A DNA stretch of 64,000 nt. It comes from Physella acuta (taxonomy: Eukaryota > Mollusca > Gastropoda > Physidae). A program made the translations under genes and the position numbers. How positions within the stretch are numbered: the stretch's first letter is position 1; every line of letters begins with the position of its first letter. Shown here piece by piece: positions 22,487 through 34,129 of the stretch. The notes under the pieces are model-generated. The model saw only the letters and a program-made list of their open reading frames with translations, was not told where the DNA came from and searched no databases. The DNA lies in assembly GCF_028476545.1 (NCBI RefSeq), contig NW_026731616.1, forward strand, positions 649,001 to 713,000. Direction: 5' to 3'.

Positions 22487-23655
22487 CTATATAAAGTAAC
22501 ACGAAAACATTTCAGGTCTGGAGAAAGTAAATCAAAAGGCGGTTTTATTATCTTAGATAATAAATTTCCAGGAGCTGGTCTTCTACGGGCGTAAAAGAAG
22601 TCTGAAAATTATATAACAATCATTTTTTCCCAAAAAAAAAATAATATTTATCACGTTTAAATACAGTAGCATTTGTATTTCAAAATCGTTTGTAGTGAGT
22701 AGTTATGTTGTCTAAAACGAGACATTTATTAAACAAAGATAAAGGTCATTGAACCCGATAAGGCTACTATGTTATGACTGTTGATATTCTAAGGCAGAAA
22801 ATCTTACAATTAAATACAAAATCAAATGTTTAATGGTTTGCGGTTTTTGTTATACATTGACATAAACTTTCAAATGAAGCAAGCGCGTACCACATAGGGC
22901 CTAATTTATACTGAGTCGCTTAATATATGATTATTTTTTTCCAAACACTTTCTAGGCTAAATTTTTAATATTATTATTTAGGCCTAATAGTAGTGGTTAC
23001 CGAAAATATCTAATCGTATTTTACTTTAGCAATTAATAATGTAGCAAGATACACATTAAAATGGTTATTTAATTTTGAAGCATGTTTTGCGAGGTCTACT
23101 AAATGTATGCAGATATCCGCATTGTAGATTGGGTCGTCAAAACAGGAGGGGTGAGGAAGGGGTCTAAAATCCACATTTTTGTGGACGACATAAATGGATG
23201 ACCCCATACGTGTTCTGCAATAAAACTTAATTAACTTACCCACAATAGGTCCACCAGTCAACACACCATACTGAACCTGTTGTCGTGAAAAGTAAAGATA
23301 ATCAAGAGCGACATTTGTGATATGTTTTTATTTTATTTTCAAATTGTCTATTATGAATTTGCGCATAGCATTTATCAATGAATAAAGTTATATTTCTTTT
23401 GTAGGAATATGATGGGGAAGGGGACTGAGAAAGTGTAACGTCACACTCTTAGAAATTATAAAAGCAAACTTTATAATTAAAATGTATCAGCTTATTTTTT
23501 ATTGAAGCACGATAAAATAGTGACAAAAGTTTTCATAATAATCAATATCCTAACAACAAATGTTTGTTGCCAAAGTACAAACACTCACCTTGTTCAGGTT
23601 CAATTAGACATACTGCAATGATAAACAACACGATAACTACAACAGTAGTTTTCAT
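22487..23655 (-). CDS. Unit 3: micro-exon secreted Cys peptide, most intact member
   Basis: Predicted small secreted peptide of unknown function. Exon 1 (23,655-23,589) starts ATGAAAAC and reads MKTTVVVIVLFIIAVCLIEP then EQ. It has a basic N-terminus, a hydrophobic core and a donor AAG|GTGAGT in phase 1. Exon 2 (23,276-23,240; acceptor CGACAACAG, donor GG|GTAAGT, phase 2) reads GSVWCVDWWTYC. W-C-x6-C with Trp at loop position 4 matches unit 2. Exon 3 is less sure. The best candidate is 22,517-22,487 after 'ttactttctccag', giving GPEMFSCYFI and stop TAG. An acceptor at 23,215 would leave a 25-nt intron, which seems too short, though it would open an 84-codon frame. If intron 2 were retained, the donor itself supplies an in-frame TAA one residue after the second Cys. 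Mature length would be about 23 residues. The model rests on signal, phase and homology; expression is unknown. Confidence 0.6.
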
Positions 23656-23820
23656 CTTCTAGGACTTCAGCAGTGTGCAGGGATTCTGTAAAGGCTTGCG
23701 AGACTAGCTTTGTGCATTTGAATAAGCAATGAAAGACCCCAGTGTTAATCAATATTTAATTAATTAAAAATGTGGTAATTACTAAATGATTAGACTTTGT
23801 TCTGACTTTATCGAACTGGG

Positions 23821-24178
23821 CACATTCTTATGTACCTACCGTTCAAAGTACTTGCTAATTTGTACCTACCGTTCAAAGTATTTGCTATTTTGTACCTACC
23901 ATCCAAAGTATTTGCTATTTATTTTGTACCTACCGTCCAAAGTATTTGCTATTTTGTACCTACCGTCCAAAGTATTTGCTATTTTGTACCTACCGTCCAA
24001 AGTATTTGCTATTGTGTACCTACCGTCCAAAGTATTTGCTATTGTGTACCTACCGCCCAAAGTATTTGATATTTTGTACCTACCGTCCAAAGTATTTTCT
24101 ATTTTGTACCTACCGTCCAAAGTATTTTCTATTTTTTCACTACCGTCCAAAGTATTTGCTATTTTGTACCTACCGTGG
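23821..24178. repeat. 30-bp minisatellite, about 12 copies
   Basis: Exact 30-bp period, unit 'gtacctaccgtccaaagtat' plus 'ttgctatttt'. Because 30 is a multiple of 3, each frame gives a decapeptide repeat (YLPSKVFAIL on plus, DGRYKIANTL on minus). It lies 170-520 bp upstream of the unit 3 start codon, so a promoter-proximal position is likelier than coding. Confidence 0.9.
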
Positions 24179-24436
24179 TGTTGATTATTTTGTACCAGCC
24201 TCAGCTAAATTGCAATACCCACTCTATGCTTCCAAAATGTGAACTATACTGACGACAAATATTGCCTAGTTAGTGGAGTGCAGGTGGGGCGTCACTAAAG
24301 AGGCGCCGAAAGGGGTTGAAAAAATAATTTAAAAGCTCATTTTAAGCTGAAGTATTGAATTATATACCGTTAAAGTGTAGCGCAAAAGCAAAAAATAGTG
24401 GCTGGTAAAAATCTCCACCAACCGTTTCACCTAGAG

Positions 24437-24644
24437 CAGGGGTCGGCAACCTGCGGCTCGCGAGCCGCATGCGGCTCTTTTGATATCAAGATGCGGCTCT
24501 CCAGCTCCTTGCACATATACTAATAATCTTAATAAAAAAACTAAAATATTTACAATAAAAAAGTGTTAGTGGCTCTTTAAAACCAGGGAAATTTTGAAAA
24601 TTGTAACTTTTGGCTCTTCCGCTTCAAAAGGTTGCCGACCCCTG
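24437..24644. mobile_element. hAT MITE with perfect 8-bp target duplication
   Basis: 208 bp beginning CAGGGGTCGGCAACCTGCGG and ending GGTTGCCGACCCCTG, flanked on both sides by ACCTAGAG. An 8-bp duplication and CAG...CTG ends are hallmarks of the hAT superfamily. The ends match the longer hAT copies at 31,368, 38,808 and 46,099. Confidence 0.9.
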
Positions 24645-24652
24645 ACCTAGAG

Positions 24653-25224
24653 GGTCGGGTGGGGGGGGGGGGGGCGCTTTTTCACTAACGTGAATAAATG
24701 TAATCACCGGAATGGGTCGCTGTGCCTCTGAAAAGCACACGGTTTTTGCCAAACTATACAGACTATTATACGGGCCATGATAGTCATCTTGTATTGACCA
24801 CAATAAGAGAATTGGTTGACATCATATTAGACTGGAAATTATCTTCAACTGGAAATGATATATTACTAGATATCATAAATGGATATCATATTGTCCTGGA
24901 AATCATTTTTTTTTCATGAAGTCGGATTACACAAGCAAACTAACATACGTAATATTAACTAGCAAAAAATTACACTGGCAAAATAAACCCAGTATCCTTG
25001 CGACACGATCATATTATACGTGCTACACGATAATGGTACACTAACATCATGACGTTATAATACTGACAACAGTAGAACTGTACTGGCCATAATTTTTACC
25101 GGTAACATTTTGTCAGTGGTACAATAACTAGATCAATCAGGTTGGTTTAGCCTAATTAATACTATCTATATTGATAACAAAAGAATAATTTTGTTTTTAT
25201 ACATTTTTTGTTGAAACAAATGTT
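24653..25224. other. No recognised gene
   Basis: Contains a G run and a 65-codon frame (24,722-24,919) with neither homology nor splice context. AT-rich otherwise. Confidence 0.4.
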
Positions 25225-25445
25225 AGTGCCCAACATTGTCGGTGTGCAAGTCCCGAGTTCGAATCCCCGGATCGTGTACGTGGAACTTCCCTGAGTCCAC
25301 TTAGCTCGTATGGGTACCTGACTACCAGACTTACAATGGGGAAGGTAAAAGCAGCTGGTTTTAAAACTGACTAACTCTACTATCCCTTCATATGTCGAAT
25401 TCATTGAAACATGTAAACTCTACTTCACCAGCCCCATGAACCGCC
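25225..25445 (+). repeat. tRNA-derived SINE
   Basis: B box 'cgagttcgaatccccgg'. The body includes 'cctgagtccacttagctcgt' and 'tatcccttcatatgtcgaat', ending in 'ctctacttcaccagccccat'. The head before the B box is decayed. Confidence 0.65.
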
Positions 25446-26145
25446 AAATTTGAAGGTTTACTTTACTTTTTTTTTAATAATGGTGTACGTAAGTTTTGGG
25501 AATACTAATGTATGTAATTATACGTAACGTAAAGTATATTTTTTATTAGAATATAAGAGAAAAATGAAGATCACAAATAAGTTAAATCTGGATTTTTATT
25601 TTTATTTTAACACCAAGTTGATCATACATCTCTATAGCAATCGATATTGACCATCGTAAAATAAGCATAAGAAAATTTGTCAGGTAGTCTTGAATGTCAT
25701 GATCGACCAGACTTGATGTAGTTGAATTAGTATTCACTTAAGGGACACAGGAGGGCTGATAAATAATGTTTGCATATGTGAATAAATCAATATTTTAACA
25801 ATTCATCCTGTGTTTTTTTTTTTTAGAAATTTGTTATTATTTTCTTGAGGGAGTGGGGAGATGAGATACTGGTGAAAGTATATTTTTTAATACAATCCAA
25901 AACGTTCGTACTATATACTTTATTCGGGGGTAGGGCCTGGAATAAACTCTCGAGTCGCCTCTTCCGCGAACTTGTCGTAATACATACAAGGCAATGGTTA
26001 TATCAAACTATTTCAACTTTATATTTCAATATGTTCACAATTTTTTGTAACGCAAGATAGTAGTAGACAATAGACGATAAAATATAGATGTTGCCACAAA
26101 CTGACAACTGTTCACGATTTCAGCAGTAAAAAATAATTTACTTAC
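25446..26145. other. Possible downstream region of unit 4
   Basis: AT-rich. The best minus-strand acceptor is 'atactttcaccag' near 25,873, which in phase 2 would give ISSPHSLKKIITNF and a stop. This is a weak candidate for unit 4's last exon. Confidence 0.25.
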
Positions 26146-26188
26146 TAGCAGATGAACCACAAGAAAGAACAACGTAACCTGCAGAAAC
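26146..26188 (-). CDS. Unit 4: lone second exon of the Cys peptide family
   Basis: A 43-bp exon bounded by a strong acceptor (ten T residues then 'atatcag') and the donor TA|GTAAGT. Read in phase 1 it gives GFCRLRCSFLWFIC, leaving phase 2, exactly the phase pattern of units 1-3 and 5. C-x6-C is present (SFLWFI), again with Trp at loop position 4. No first exon was found; upstream on this strand there is only an (AT)n tract and a Helitron, which may have displaced it. It could be a relic or a false exon, but the coincidence of acceptor, donor, phases and motif is strong. Confidence 0.45.
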
Positions 26189-26295
26189 CTGATATAAAAA
26201 AAAAAGTAAGTATTGTTCAAACCAATAAGCTTGATCAGATTTCTTTGATAACTATAAACGTATATTCTAGCTTATAATGAATGCTTATAAAATAA

Positions 26296-27473
<1,178 letters not shown>

Positions 27474-27536
<63 letters not shown>
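27474..27536. repeat. (AT)n microsatellite
   Basis: Right-hand part of the AT tract that the Helitron occupies. Confidence 0.9.
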
Positions 27537-27548
<12 letters not shown>

Positions 27549-27726
27549 ATGTATATATATAACATTTAAAAAGTAATCTTAACACAAGAACAAAAACAAA
27601 ACGAGAAAAACTATGTTCAGATTTTTAAAAAAATACGTCTATTAAAAATATGAGGTGGTGTTTATTTCTTACCACTCCCACCCCCACCGTTCTGCAGTGT
27701 AATATACAAATGGACTGTAAGATAAT

Positions 27727-28172
27727 CTATCTATAAATATAATTCTCTTCGTGGAGACGTTAGAAAACAAGGTGTAAGCGCGCCTTGCTGTCCCATCTGT
27801 TCCTCTCTAGGAAGTCTGGTGAGCTGTGGTTCACGCTAAATGTTTACAATCGTCGAGCCGGGTTTAGTAACGGCTATTAGGGGCAGATAATTTAGTTTGA
27901 AACGATTTTAAACTTAGGGGAGGTAGCTAAGAGGAGGTTGCTTTCAGGGGGGGGGGGGAGGGGGGTTAGGGGTTGGGGGAAAGGAGGCGTTGGGGGGTTA
28001 TTGTCCTTAACGACTTACTGATAGTGTGATAGTGTTTTAAAGCAAATATTTTCAGTGACAGCAGTGGTACTGTCGTATTCGAAAATTATGAATTACTGAA
28101 AAGTAGAAAAATGAAACAACTAAATAGTGGCGTATCATAGCGGCGTTTGATACACCGCGTGTCGGCTCGTAT
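27727..28172 (+). mobile_element. R2 element in the presumed intron of unit 2
   Basis: Begins 'atctataaatataattctct', with the shared core 'acggctattaggggcagata', and ends 'gtgtcggctcgtat'. It lies 70 bp upstream of exon 2 of unit 2. Confidence 0.55.
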
Positions 28173-28241
28173 ACATTAATTAAAGAAATTTTCAAGATTA
28201 TGCTTAAAGCTTTGTAATATTTTTAATTTTCTTCCCAACAG

Positions 28242-28749
28242 GAGATTCAATTTGGCCATGGTGTGAAGACGATTGGCCATACTGTCGGTAAGTACATACT
28301 TGTTTGCTGAAGACAACGCTACTTCACTACTGCTCAAGATTGTCATTTAAGCGTACAACTACCCCTGTGGTTTATTATTATTATGTTTTTTTTTTACTTT
28401 ACTAATCTCATTTTATTCCTTCGATCTAAAAAAAAAAGTAAAAGTTTCCCTTTTAAACATGACGGTCTATGGGGCAAGTGAAGTAGAGTTCACTTGTTTC
28501 TGTGACCTCGGCATATGAAGAGATAGTGTGATCAGCACTATGGCCAGTCGCCTCTACTTTCCCTAACGTGAGTTAGGTACCCATAAGAGTTGGGTGGACT
28601 CAGGGACGGTCTACTGAATGGAACCCGGATTCGAACTCGAGACTTACGTGTTAGCAGTCCAGCTCTCTACCGCTAGATCTAAACCCTATTTTAAAACTAT
28701 TTTCAGACCTCGGCACTGCAAGAGGGTGTTAAGCATATGGAGATGTTGA
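28242..28749 (+). CDS. Unit 2: secreted Cys peptide, exons 2 and 3
   Basis: Exon 2 (28,242-28,287) follows 'attttcttcccaacag' and ends CG|GTAAGT. In phase 1 it reads GDSIWPWCEDDWPYC. Exon 3 (28,707-28,749) follows 'aaactattttcag' and in phase 2 reads RPRHCKRVLSIWRC then TGA. The mature product would thus have four Cys (C-x6-C-x3-C-x8-C), is Trp- and Arg-rich, and is about 29 residues. AATAAA at 28,850 lies about 100 bp after the stop. The intron (419 bp) holds an inverted SINE. No signal exon was found upstream; it may have been lost to the Helitron or lie beyond it, and a signal peptide like that of unit 6 (joining as D-Q-G) is inferred. Compared with unit 1, all differences in exon 2 and in exon 3 up to this stop change the residue. 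Function unknown. Confidence 0.55.
28440..28690 (-). repeat. tRNA-derived SINE, best-preserved copy
   Basis: On the minus strand 'ctagcggtagagagctgg' (A box), 'ctgctaa' like an anticodon loop, and 'gagttcgaatccggg' (canonical B box), then the body 'cctgagtccacccaactctt' and a tail to about 28,440. A RNA polymerase III promoter is therefore plausible. Confidence 0.8.
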
Positions 28750-29236
28750 GCAGTGTCTAAGTGATGATTTAATCTCATACATCAAGTCTGCCAAACCATT
28801 CAATGCTTTCAATTATGGAGGATGGGATATTTTTGGAATGATGCTTTAAAATAAATAACACTTATTCTAGGTTTATTTAATTTATATGGTTAACTTGGTA
28901 ATGAAGCGTTTTTTTTCAAAATTCAAAAGCAATTACATTGGTATTTTTTATTTATTTCGATAAATTAAAAAAAGTTGCGTTAAAACTTACTTTTTAACAT
29001 AATAGCTTTATGTTTTTACTTGATAAATAGGTAACTATGTTCGATTAGGTAAAACCCGAACGATAAGTTCAGTTACTCTAACATCAATCAATGTAAGGTG
29101 GAGAGTTCGATATTGTCTGTATAGTGTTGCTATAAGGCCATAATATAGAGGTCGTTTTGGTGAGAAACACGTAGAAATCTGGTCATTTTAATTTGGTCAT
29201 GTTGTCAGTTTTTTGTGATCTTTTGTCAAGTATAAC

Positions 29237-29290
29237 GTGAGTGAAAGGTCACGCAAGCTTTAACCCTAACCCTAACACTAATCTCCACGT
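29237..29290 (+). repeat. Single 52-bp telomere-like unit
   Basis: One copy of the 9,019-9,285 minisatellite unit, in the same relative place downstream of unit 2. Confidence 0.7.
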
Positions 29291-29339
29291 AAAGTGGTCA
29301 TGTGTCAAGTATAGCATTCTCGTGTCGCTAGTAAAAAGT

Positions 29340-29540
29340 GGTAGTGTGGTCAGTTTCATGTGGCCATGTGGCCAGTATACCGTGGTCGTGTGGCCAGTAT
29401 ACCGTGGTCGTGTGGCCAGTATACCGTGGTCGTGTGGTCAGTATACCGTGGTCGTGTGGCCAGTATAACGTGGTCGTGTGGTCAGTATACCGTGGTCGTG
29501 TGGCCAGTATAACGTGGTCGTGTGGTCAGAAAGTCTTGTC
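29340..29540. repeat. 22-bp satellite, about 8 copies
   Basis: Same unit as the 9.35 kb array ('gtggccagtataccgtggtc'). Its flanks are also homologous ('gtcacgtgaccaatataaag' follows both). Confidence 0.9.
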
Positions 29541-29654
29541 ACGTGACCAATATAAAGAGGTCGTGTGGTAGTTTTTAATGTGGATGTGGTCAGCTTCATG
29601 AGGTCGACATGTCAGCATAACGTTTTTTCATGGCCTGTACAATTTGGACACATG

Positions 29655-29915
29655 CGACGGCGTGGCCTAGCGGTAGCGCGCTAGGCTGCTAACCCAAAAG
29701 TCTCGAGTTCGATAACAGGGTCAAGTCCACCCACCTTTAATGGGTAACTGACTCAATTTTTGCAAAGTAAAGGCGGCTGGGCGAAGTGCTGACCACCATT
29801 CATATACCGAGGTCATTAAACAACTCTACTGCATCTGACCCATACAGCTTTAGGTACTAAAGGGAAGCTGTCCACCCAACTCTGATGGGTACCCAGCTCA
29901 CGTTAGGGAAAAAAA
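29655..29915 (+). repeat. tRNA-derived SINE
   Basis: A box 'tggcctagcgg' at 29,663-29,673 and B box 'gagttcgataac' at 29,705-29,716, then the body 'gtccacccacctttaatggg'. Orthologous in position to 11,505-11,890. Confidence 0.75.
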
Positions 29916-29989
29916 GGCAAAATTATTCACAATGTAAATATTGTTTAATTAAGTAAACTTTTCCTTAACAAAAAAAAAATGCAAGTATT

Positions 29990-31365
29990 ATAGACTGCAG
30001 CCTATTCGTATTAATACATTGGGAGACGTTAAAAATTATCTTAAATTATCCAGATGTTTTGTCAATTAATCTAATTATATTACGTCAAAGACGACTTTAG
30101 ATCCGCATATTACAGGCTTTATCTGAAGCTGTATGTCAACTAAAATGAAATATTAAAATACACACCGGCTCATAATGTATTTGATTTGTATCTAGATGAG
30201 TGGCGTAGCGAAGGGGTGGGGAGGGGGGGGGGGGGTGTGGGTGGGGGGTGCGTACCGCACCGGATGACACCATTTAGGGGGGTGACACCAAGGCAAAAAA
30301 TAGCAAAATATATAGAGAAAAATGATAATTTCACTTAATTAAATGATTAATTCGATTGTAAAAAAGTCCCCGACAAGGGTGATTGGGAGGGGTGGGGGGG
30401 GGGTGCAAACCGAAAGTTTGATGGGGAGTGTAAATCAAAAGTTTGAGGGGGATTCGTGCAAAAGTTAAAGTTTGAGGGGGCGGGGATGGAGGGGTGTAAA
30501 TAGAAAATTGAAAGTTTGTCCCCGGCCGCCGGGAAGTGTCGCTACGACTCTGAAGGGGTGACACCATTAAGTGCCGCACCGGATGACACCCGACCTCGCT
30601 ACGTAACTGACCTAGATAATGATGATACAACTATATAAAACGAATCTTTAGCATTTTGTTTAAAGGTGAACGATGATGAATGTCTAGGGTTGCCAAACCA
30701 TTGTACATGCATCACTTAATGATTGCTCAATCGTGCTGATCAATCGCAATAGATCCTTACTTAAAAGATTTTCAATCAGAGCTGTGATGCTACAGCTCTT
30801 CTTTTACTATAGTAACAAAATATGTAGGCCTATCTCACATTTTTTTAGTTTAATATGCTAGTAAGCGATTCATCTAATAGTCTAAGATGAAGTAATTTGA
30901 TAAGAACGTGTAATTCGGCAATGAATTATCACCAATTTGTTAATCTATTTAAGGAAAAAATGTATTACATGGGAAATAACTGTTAAACGAAATTAAAAAA
31001 AAAATCTTTTATCAAACTAAGACAAGCAAAACAACATATAACCATAAAAAATGTTTTGAATAATAAAGTACATTAAACGTAAAAAAAAAGTATGTAATAT
31101 TTTAAAAAATTATAAACTTAACGTATTGACTACTTAAGAATGGATGTTAATTAAAAGTATAAACACTTTAAACTTATTTAATGAATGATTTATACAATTA
31201 AGAATTATATAATTTTGTTCATTGCCGCTATCATGTAAAACACACATTAATTTTGGCTCCCTATATTTATGGGACATAATTTTCAAAACAATGTGACGGC
31301 TTTAACCCGAGAGTCTCATCTTCGAGTCCCGGGTACATCGGAAGCCCTCGTATCTAGCCCGCTAT
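29990..31365 (-). repeat. R1 copy carrying a GTAGCGA MITE, with SINE head at its end
   Basis: R1 body (30,640-31,260), hairpin 'ggctccctatatttatggga', and SINE head 'cttcgagtcccgggtac' at 31,320. The MITE occupies 30,198-30,604. From 30,230 onward the block is duplicated at 37,670. Confidence 0.65.
30198..30604 (-). mobile_element. GTAGCGA MITE
   Basis: Ends 'gtggcgtagcgaaggggtgg' and 'acctcgctacgtaactg', G-run interior, with nested 'gtcgctacgactctgaa' internal ends. The Pro-rich frame is an artefact. Confidence 0.6.
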
Positions 31366-31367
31366 AA

Positions 31368-31484
31368 CAGGGGTCGGCAACCTTTTGAGACGGAAGAGCC
31401 AAAAGTTACAATTTATAAAATTTCCCAGTTTTTAAAGAGCCGCCATTTTATTTCAATATTATGATATTTTATTAGGAATATATA

Positions 31485-31535
<51 letters not shown>

Positions 31536-32818
31536 CCTATATATAATTTAAAATAAATAGCTTTTAATATGAAATAATATTTATTTATATAAAAACATAC
31601 ACATGATTAGCACAAAACATATTTAAGTATTTTAACCAGCTCTGCTTGAATAATAAAATCAGTAATCAAATAATATAACAATAATTAGTGAATAATATTT
31701 ACAATTATAGTTTGACCTTGCAAGCTTTTTGAAAGTTTGTTAAATCCTGGCTCATATATTGTTTTCAGTTTCAAGCACGCCTTAAGATTTTTTTATGTGT
31801 TAGTTTGCTTCAGTGTTTTTTCCAGACTTTTTTGTCCAAAGAGGGGGGGGGGGGGAGCACTTAAAATTTTCGCGGGGGACGGACTAAAATTTCCGAGGGG
31901 GGCGGACACTGTTAAAAGTATATATTTTCTATATAAAGTCCATTTCGTAGCTCCTCTCAAGAAATGCCCGGAAGAAACACTGGTTGGCTTCTTTACTTTT
32001 TATTTTATTCATGCAAGAAAACGCCTGCTCGCATAAATATAGTGACCCGAAGATCGTCAGCACTCAAAATGCTAACTTCTTTACCTCATTGTAGTATCTT
32101 GGGAGAATATTCCATGCGTCACATAATTGTGCCTCAACTAGAGGCATTTATTTTAGAGCTGTCCAGTTGTGCAGCGAAACGTGCACGTTTTTCTGAACCT
32201 CCAAATCTTCTAACTTTCTCCTGAGTTCCGTGAAATGTTTGTTTTTGTGTTAAGACGAGCTACTATGTACGTCAAAGTACTTACATTTGTTTCGAATTAC
32301 TCAAATCACTCAGGAATCCATCCTTCATTTTGTTTTTTTTGTAATGCCTAAGTAATTCATGTTAAAAGTAGCATTGGTTTCGTCATGATATTCTTTTCAA
32401 ATTTATCAAAATTAAGTAATGTATCACTCTCTGTGACTTCAACAAAAAAGTTTTTTTTTCGAAACAATCAACTTTTTCAAGCAAGGCATATTGTTAGGTT
32501 TTCCTTTCCTTGCAGTTTTACATTTAGCTCTTTTAGTTTCTTTGTAATATCCACCATGAAGTTGAATATTTCGATTCGGGATGGACAATTTAACAGGAAG
32601 TACATTAAAATAGGAAGTAACTAAATATTCTAATAGAATAGCGAGTGTTTATCGTTTATATTTATTGTTATATCGTTCATCACCGAATGTTGCAGAACAA
32701 TATTTTAAGAGTTTCGAAAATAAAATAATTATTAATATTTGGGCATGGAGCAGAAGAGCCGCATCCTGACATCAAAAGAGCCGCATGCGGCTCACGAGCC
32801 GCAGGTTGCCGACCCCTG
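31368..32818 (-). pseudogene. hAT (Charlie-like) transposon copy a
   Basis: Starts CAGGGGTCGGCAACC and ends GTTGCCGACCCCTG. It is a more diverged version of copies b and c, with the same remnant transposase regions on the minus strand and a nested MITE at 31,811-31,982. It is inserted in the SINE part of an R1-SINE composite. The coding region is heavily decayed and cannot make a transposase. Confidence 0.75.
31811..31982. mobile_element. hAT-type MITE nested in hAT copy a
   Basis: Ends CAGTGTTTTTTCC and GGAAGAAACACTG. Shorter than the 207-bp version in copies b and c. Confidence 0.65.
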
Positions 32819-33330
32819 TCATAGAGGGGTGGTTTGAAGGCTTCCTACGGCCCCGTAACACGGACATTGTTTTGGAAAAGATGTCCCATATTTACAGGGA
32901 TCCAGAAATATATTCACGAGAACGACAACAGCCAGACAATGAAATGCAATATTTCTCAATTGTCTGAATGAGTCTTTAAATTAAGCTAATGTGTTTATTC
33001 TTTCAATCAACATACGGTTTTAAGAATTATGTATTTGTTTATTTATTATAGAATTCATCATTAATATTAATCGTTAATTTGCGTTATAATATAATAAAAT
33101 GCCAACATTGTATATTGTTTATTAAGTCTCTCTTATTTTGCTAGTTTATTTAACTTTTCATTTAAATATTATCTCACTTGAATAAAGTTTTCCTTTAATA
33201 GATACAATCGGTGATAATTCATGGCCGAATTCTAAGATGATTTACTTTTTTACAGATTAAACTCTCATAGTGGAGATAGGCCTACACCAGCTATTTATGT
33301 TAGTAAAATAAAACTATAAATTATGTAAAT
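32819..33330 (+). repeat. SINE remnant + R1 copy
   Basis: 'ggcttcctacggccccgtaa' (SINE head remnant) leads to the hairpin 'tcccatatttacagggatcc' and an R1 body to 'ggagataggcctacacc'. Confidence 0.5.
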
Positions 33331-33720
33331 CTTTTAAATAGTATACAGTTTCTTGCTACGTTCGTCGTTGACTACCTTATCGTATTGTATCTTAAATCAT
33401 TCACTGCTAAAACTACCAAGACCAACACATGTTCAAATATTCTAGACTCTAGACTTATTAGTTTTCGTCGTGTCTAAGATAAGAAATGAACGATAGCCAA
33501 TCTAAAGGTATAGCTAAACCCAATCACATAACCCCCTTTCTCCCATACACGTAGATCAATAACCAAACCATGTTTCCGATGAAGCAATATTGAGCTATTA
33601 GATATACTACACACATGTAAACCCCCTTCTTTCAGATACAAGGTTAAATAAGTGACAACATTACTTGATATCCACAACAAATGATTAACCAGTCTTTCAT
33701 AATTTTATTTTACTTCAAAT
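33331..33720. other. No recognised gene
   Basis: AT-rich. An ATG at 33,681 begins MINQSFIILFYF, weakly signal-like, but no donor follows before low-complexity DNA. Confidence 0.3.
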
Positions 33721-33729
33721 TTAAGACAA

Positions 33730-34100
33730 CCCCCACCCCTCATCATCACACACACACTTTTAAACCCACTCTTCCCCGAATTACACACATTTTTACCCTG
33801 CCATCACTCACACTTTTACCCGCTACCCAACACATATTTTGCCTCTCCCTACAAACACATTTCTCCCTTCTCCCACACAGTTTACCCCCCCCCCCCCCAA
33901 ACACACACTTTCATCACTACACACACACTGTTACTCCCCAAATACTTTTAACCTCCCCCCCCCACACACAAACATTTCCCGAAATACACCGTAACCCATC
34001 TCTCCAACATTTTTATCCCCCCCCCCCACACACATACATGCACTGTTCACCTTCCAACCCACACCCAAACACACACACACACATACAATCAACTTGTAAC
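33730..34100. repeat. C-run / CACACA low-complexity tract
   Basis: Alternating CACACA stretches and C runs up to 13. The 146-codon Pro/His/Thr frame is compositional. The tract ends just upstream of unit 5 exon 2 and may act as part of its pyrimidine-rich intron. Confidence 0.8.
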
Positions 34101-34129
34101 CATCTGCATTGTTTCTACTGAACTTCCAG

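Noticed and set aside
23010-23264. 84-codon minus-strand frame starting MLTGGPIVG
   Set aside because: It reads exon 2 of unit 3 in a different frame and then intron. It would be reached only through a 25-nt intron, which seems too short, though I cannot exclude it.
23786-24242. Open frames with decapeptide repeats
   Set aside because: The 30-bp period keeps every frame open; no start context or splice evidence.
28440-28690. Possible functional tRNA gene
   Set aside because: A and B boxes are present but no acceptor stem or full cloverleaf; it is followed by a SINE body.
33681-34121. 146-codon Pro/His/Thr frame just before unit 5
   Set aside because: C-run and CACACA composition; no donor to join it to unit 5.
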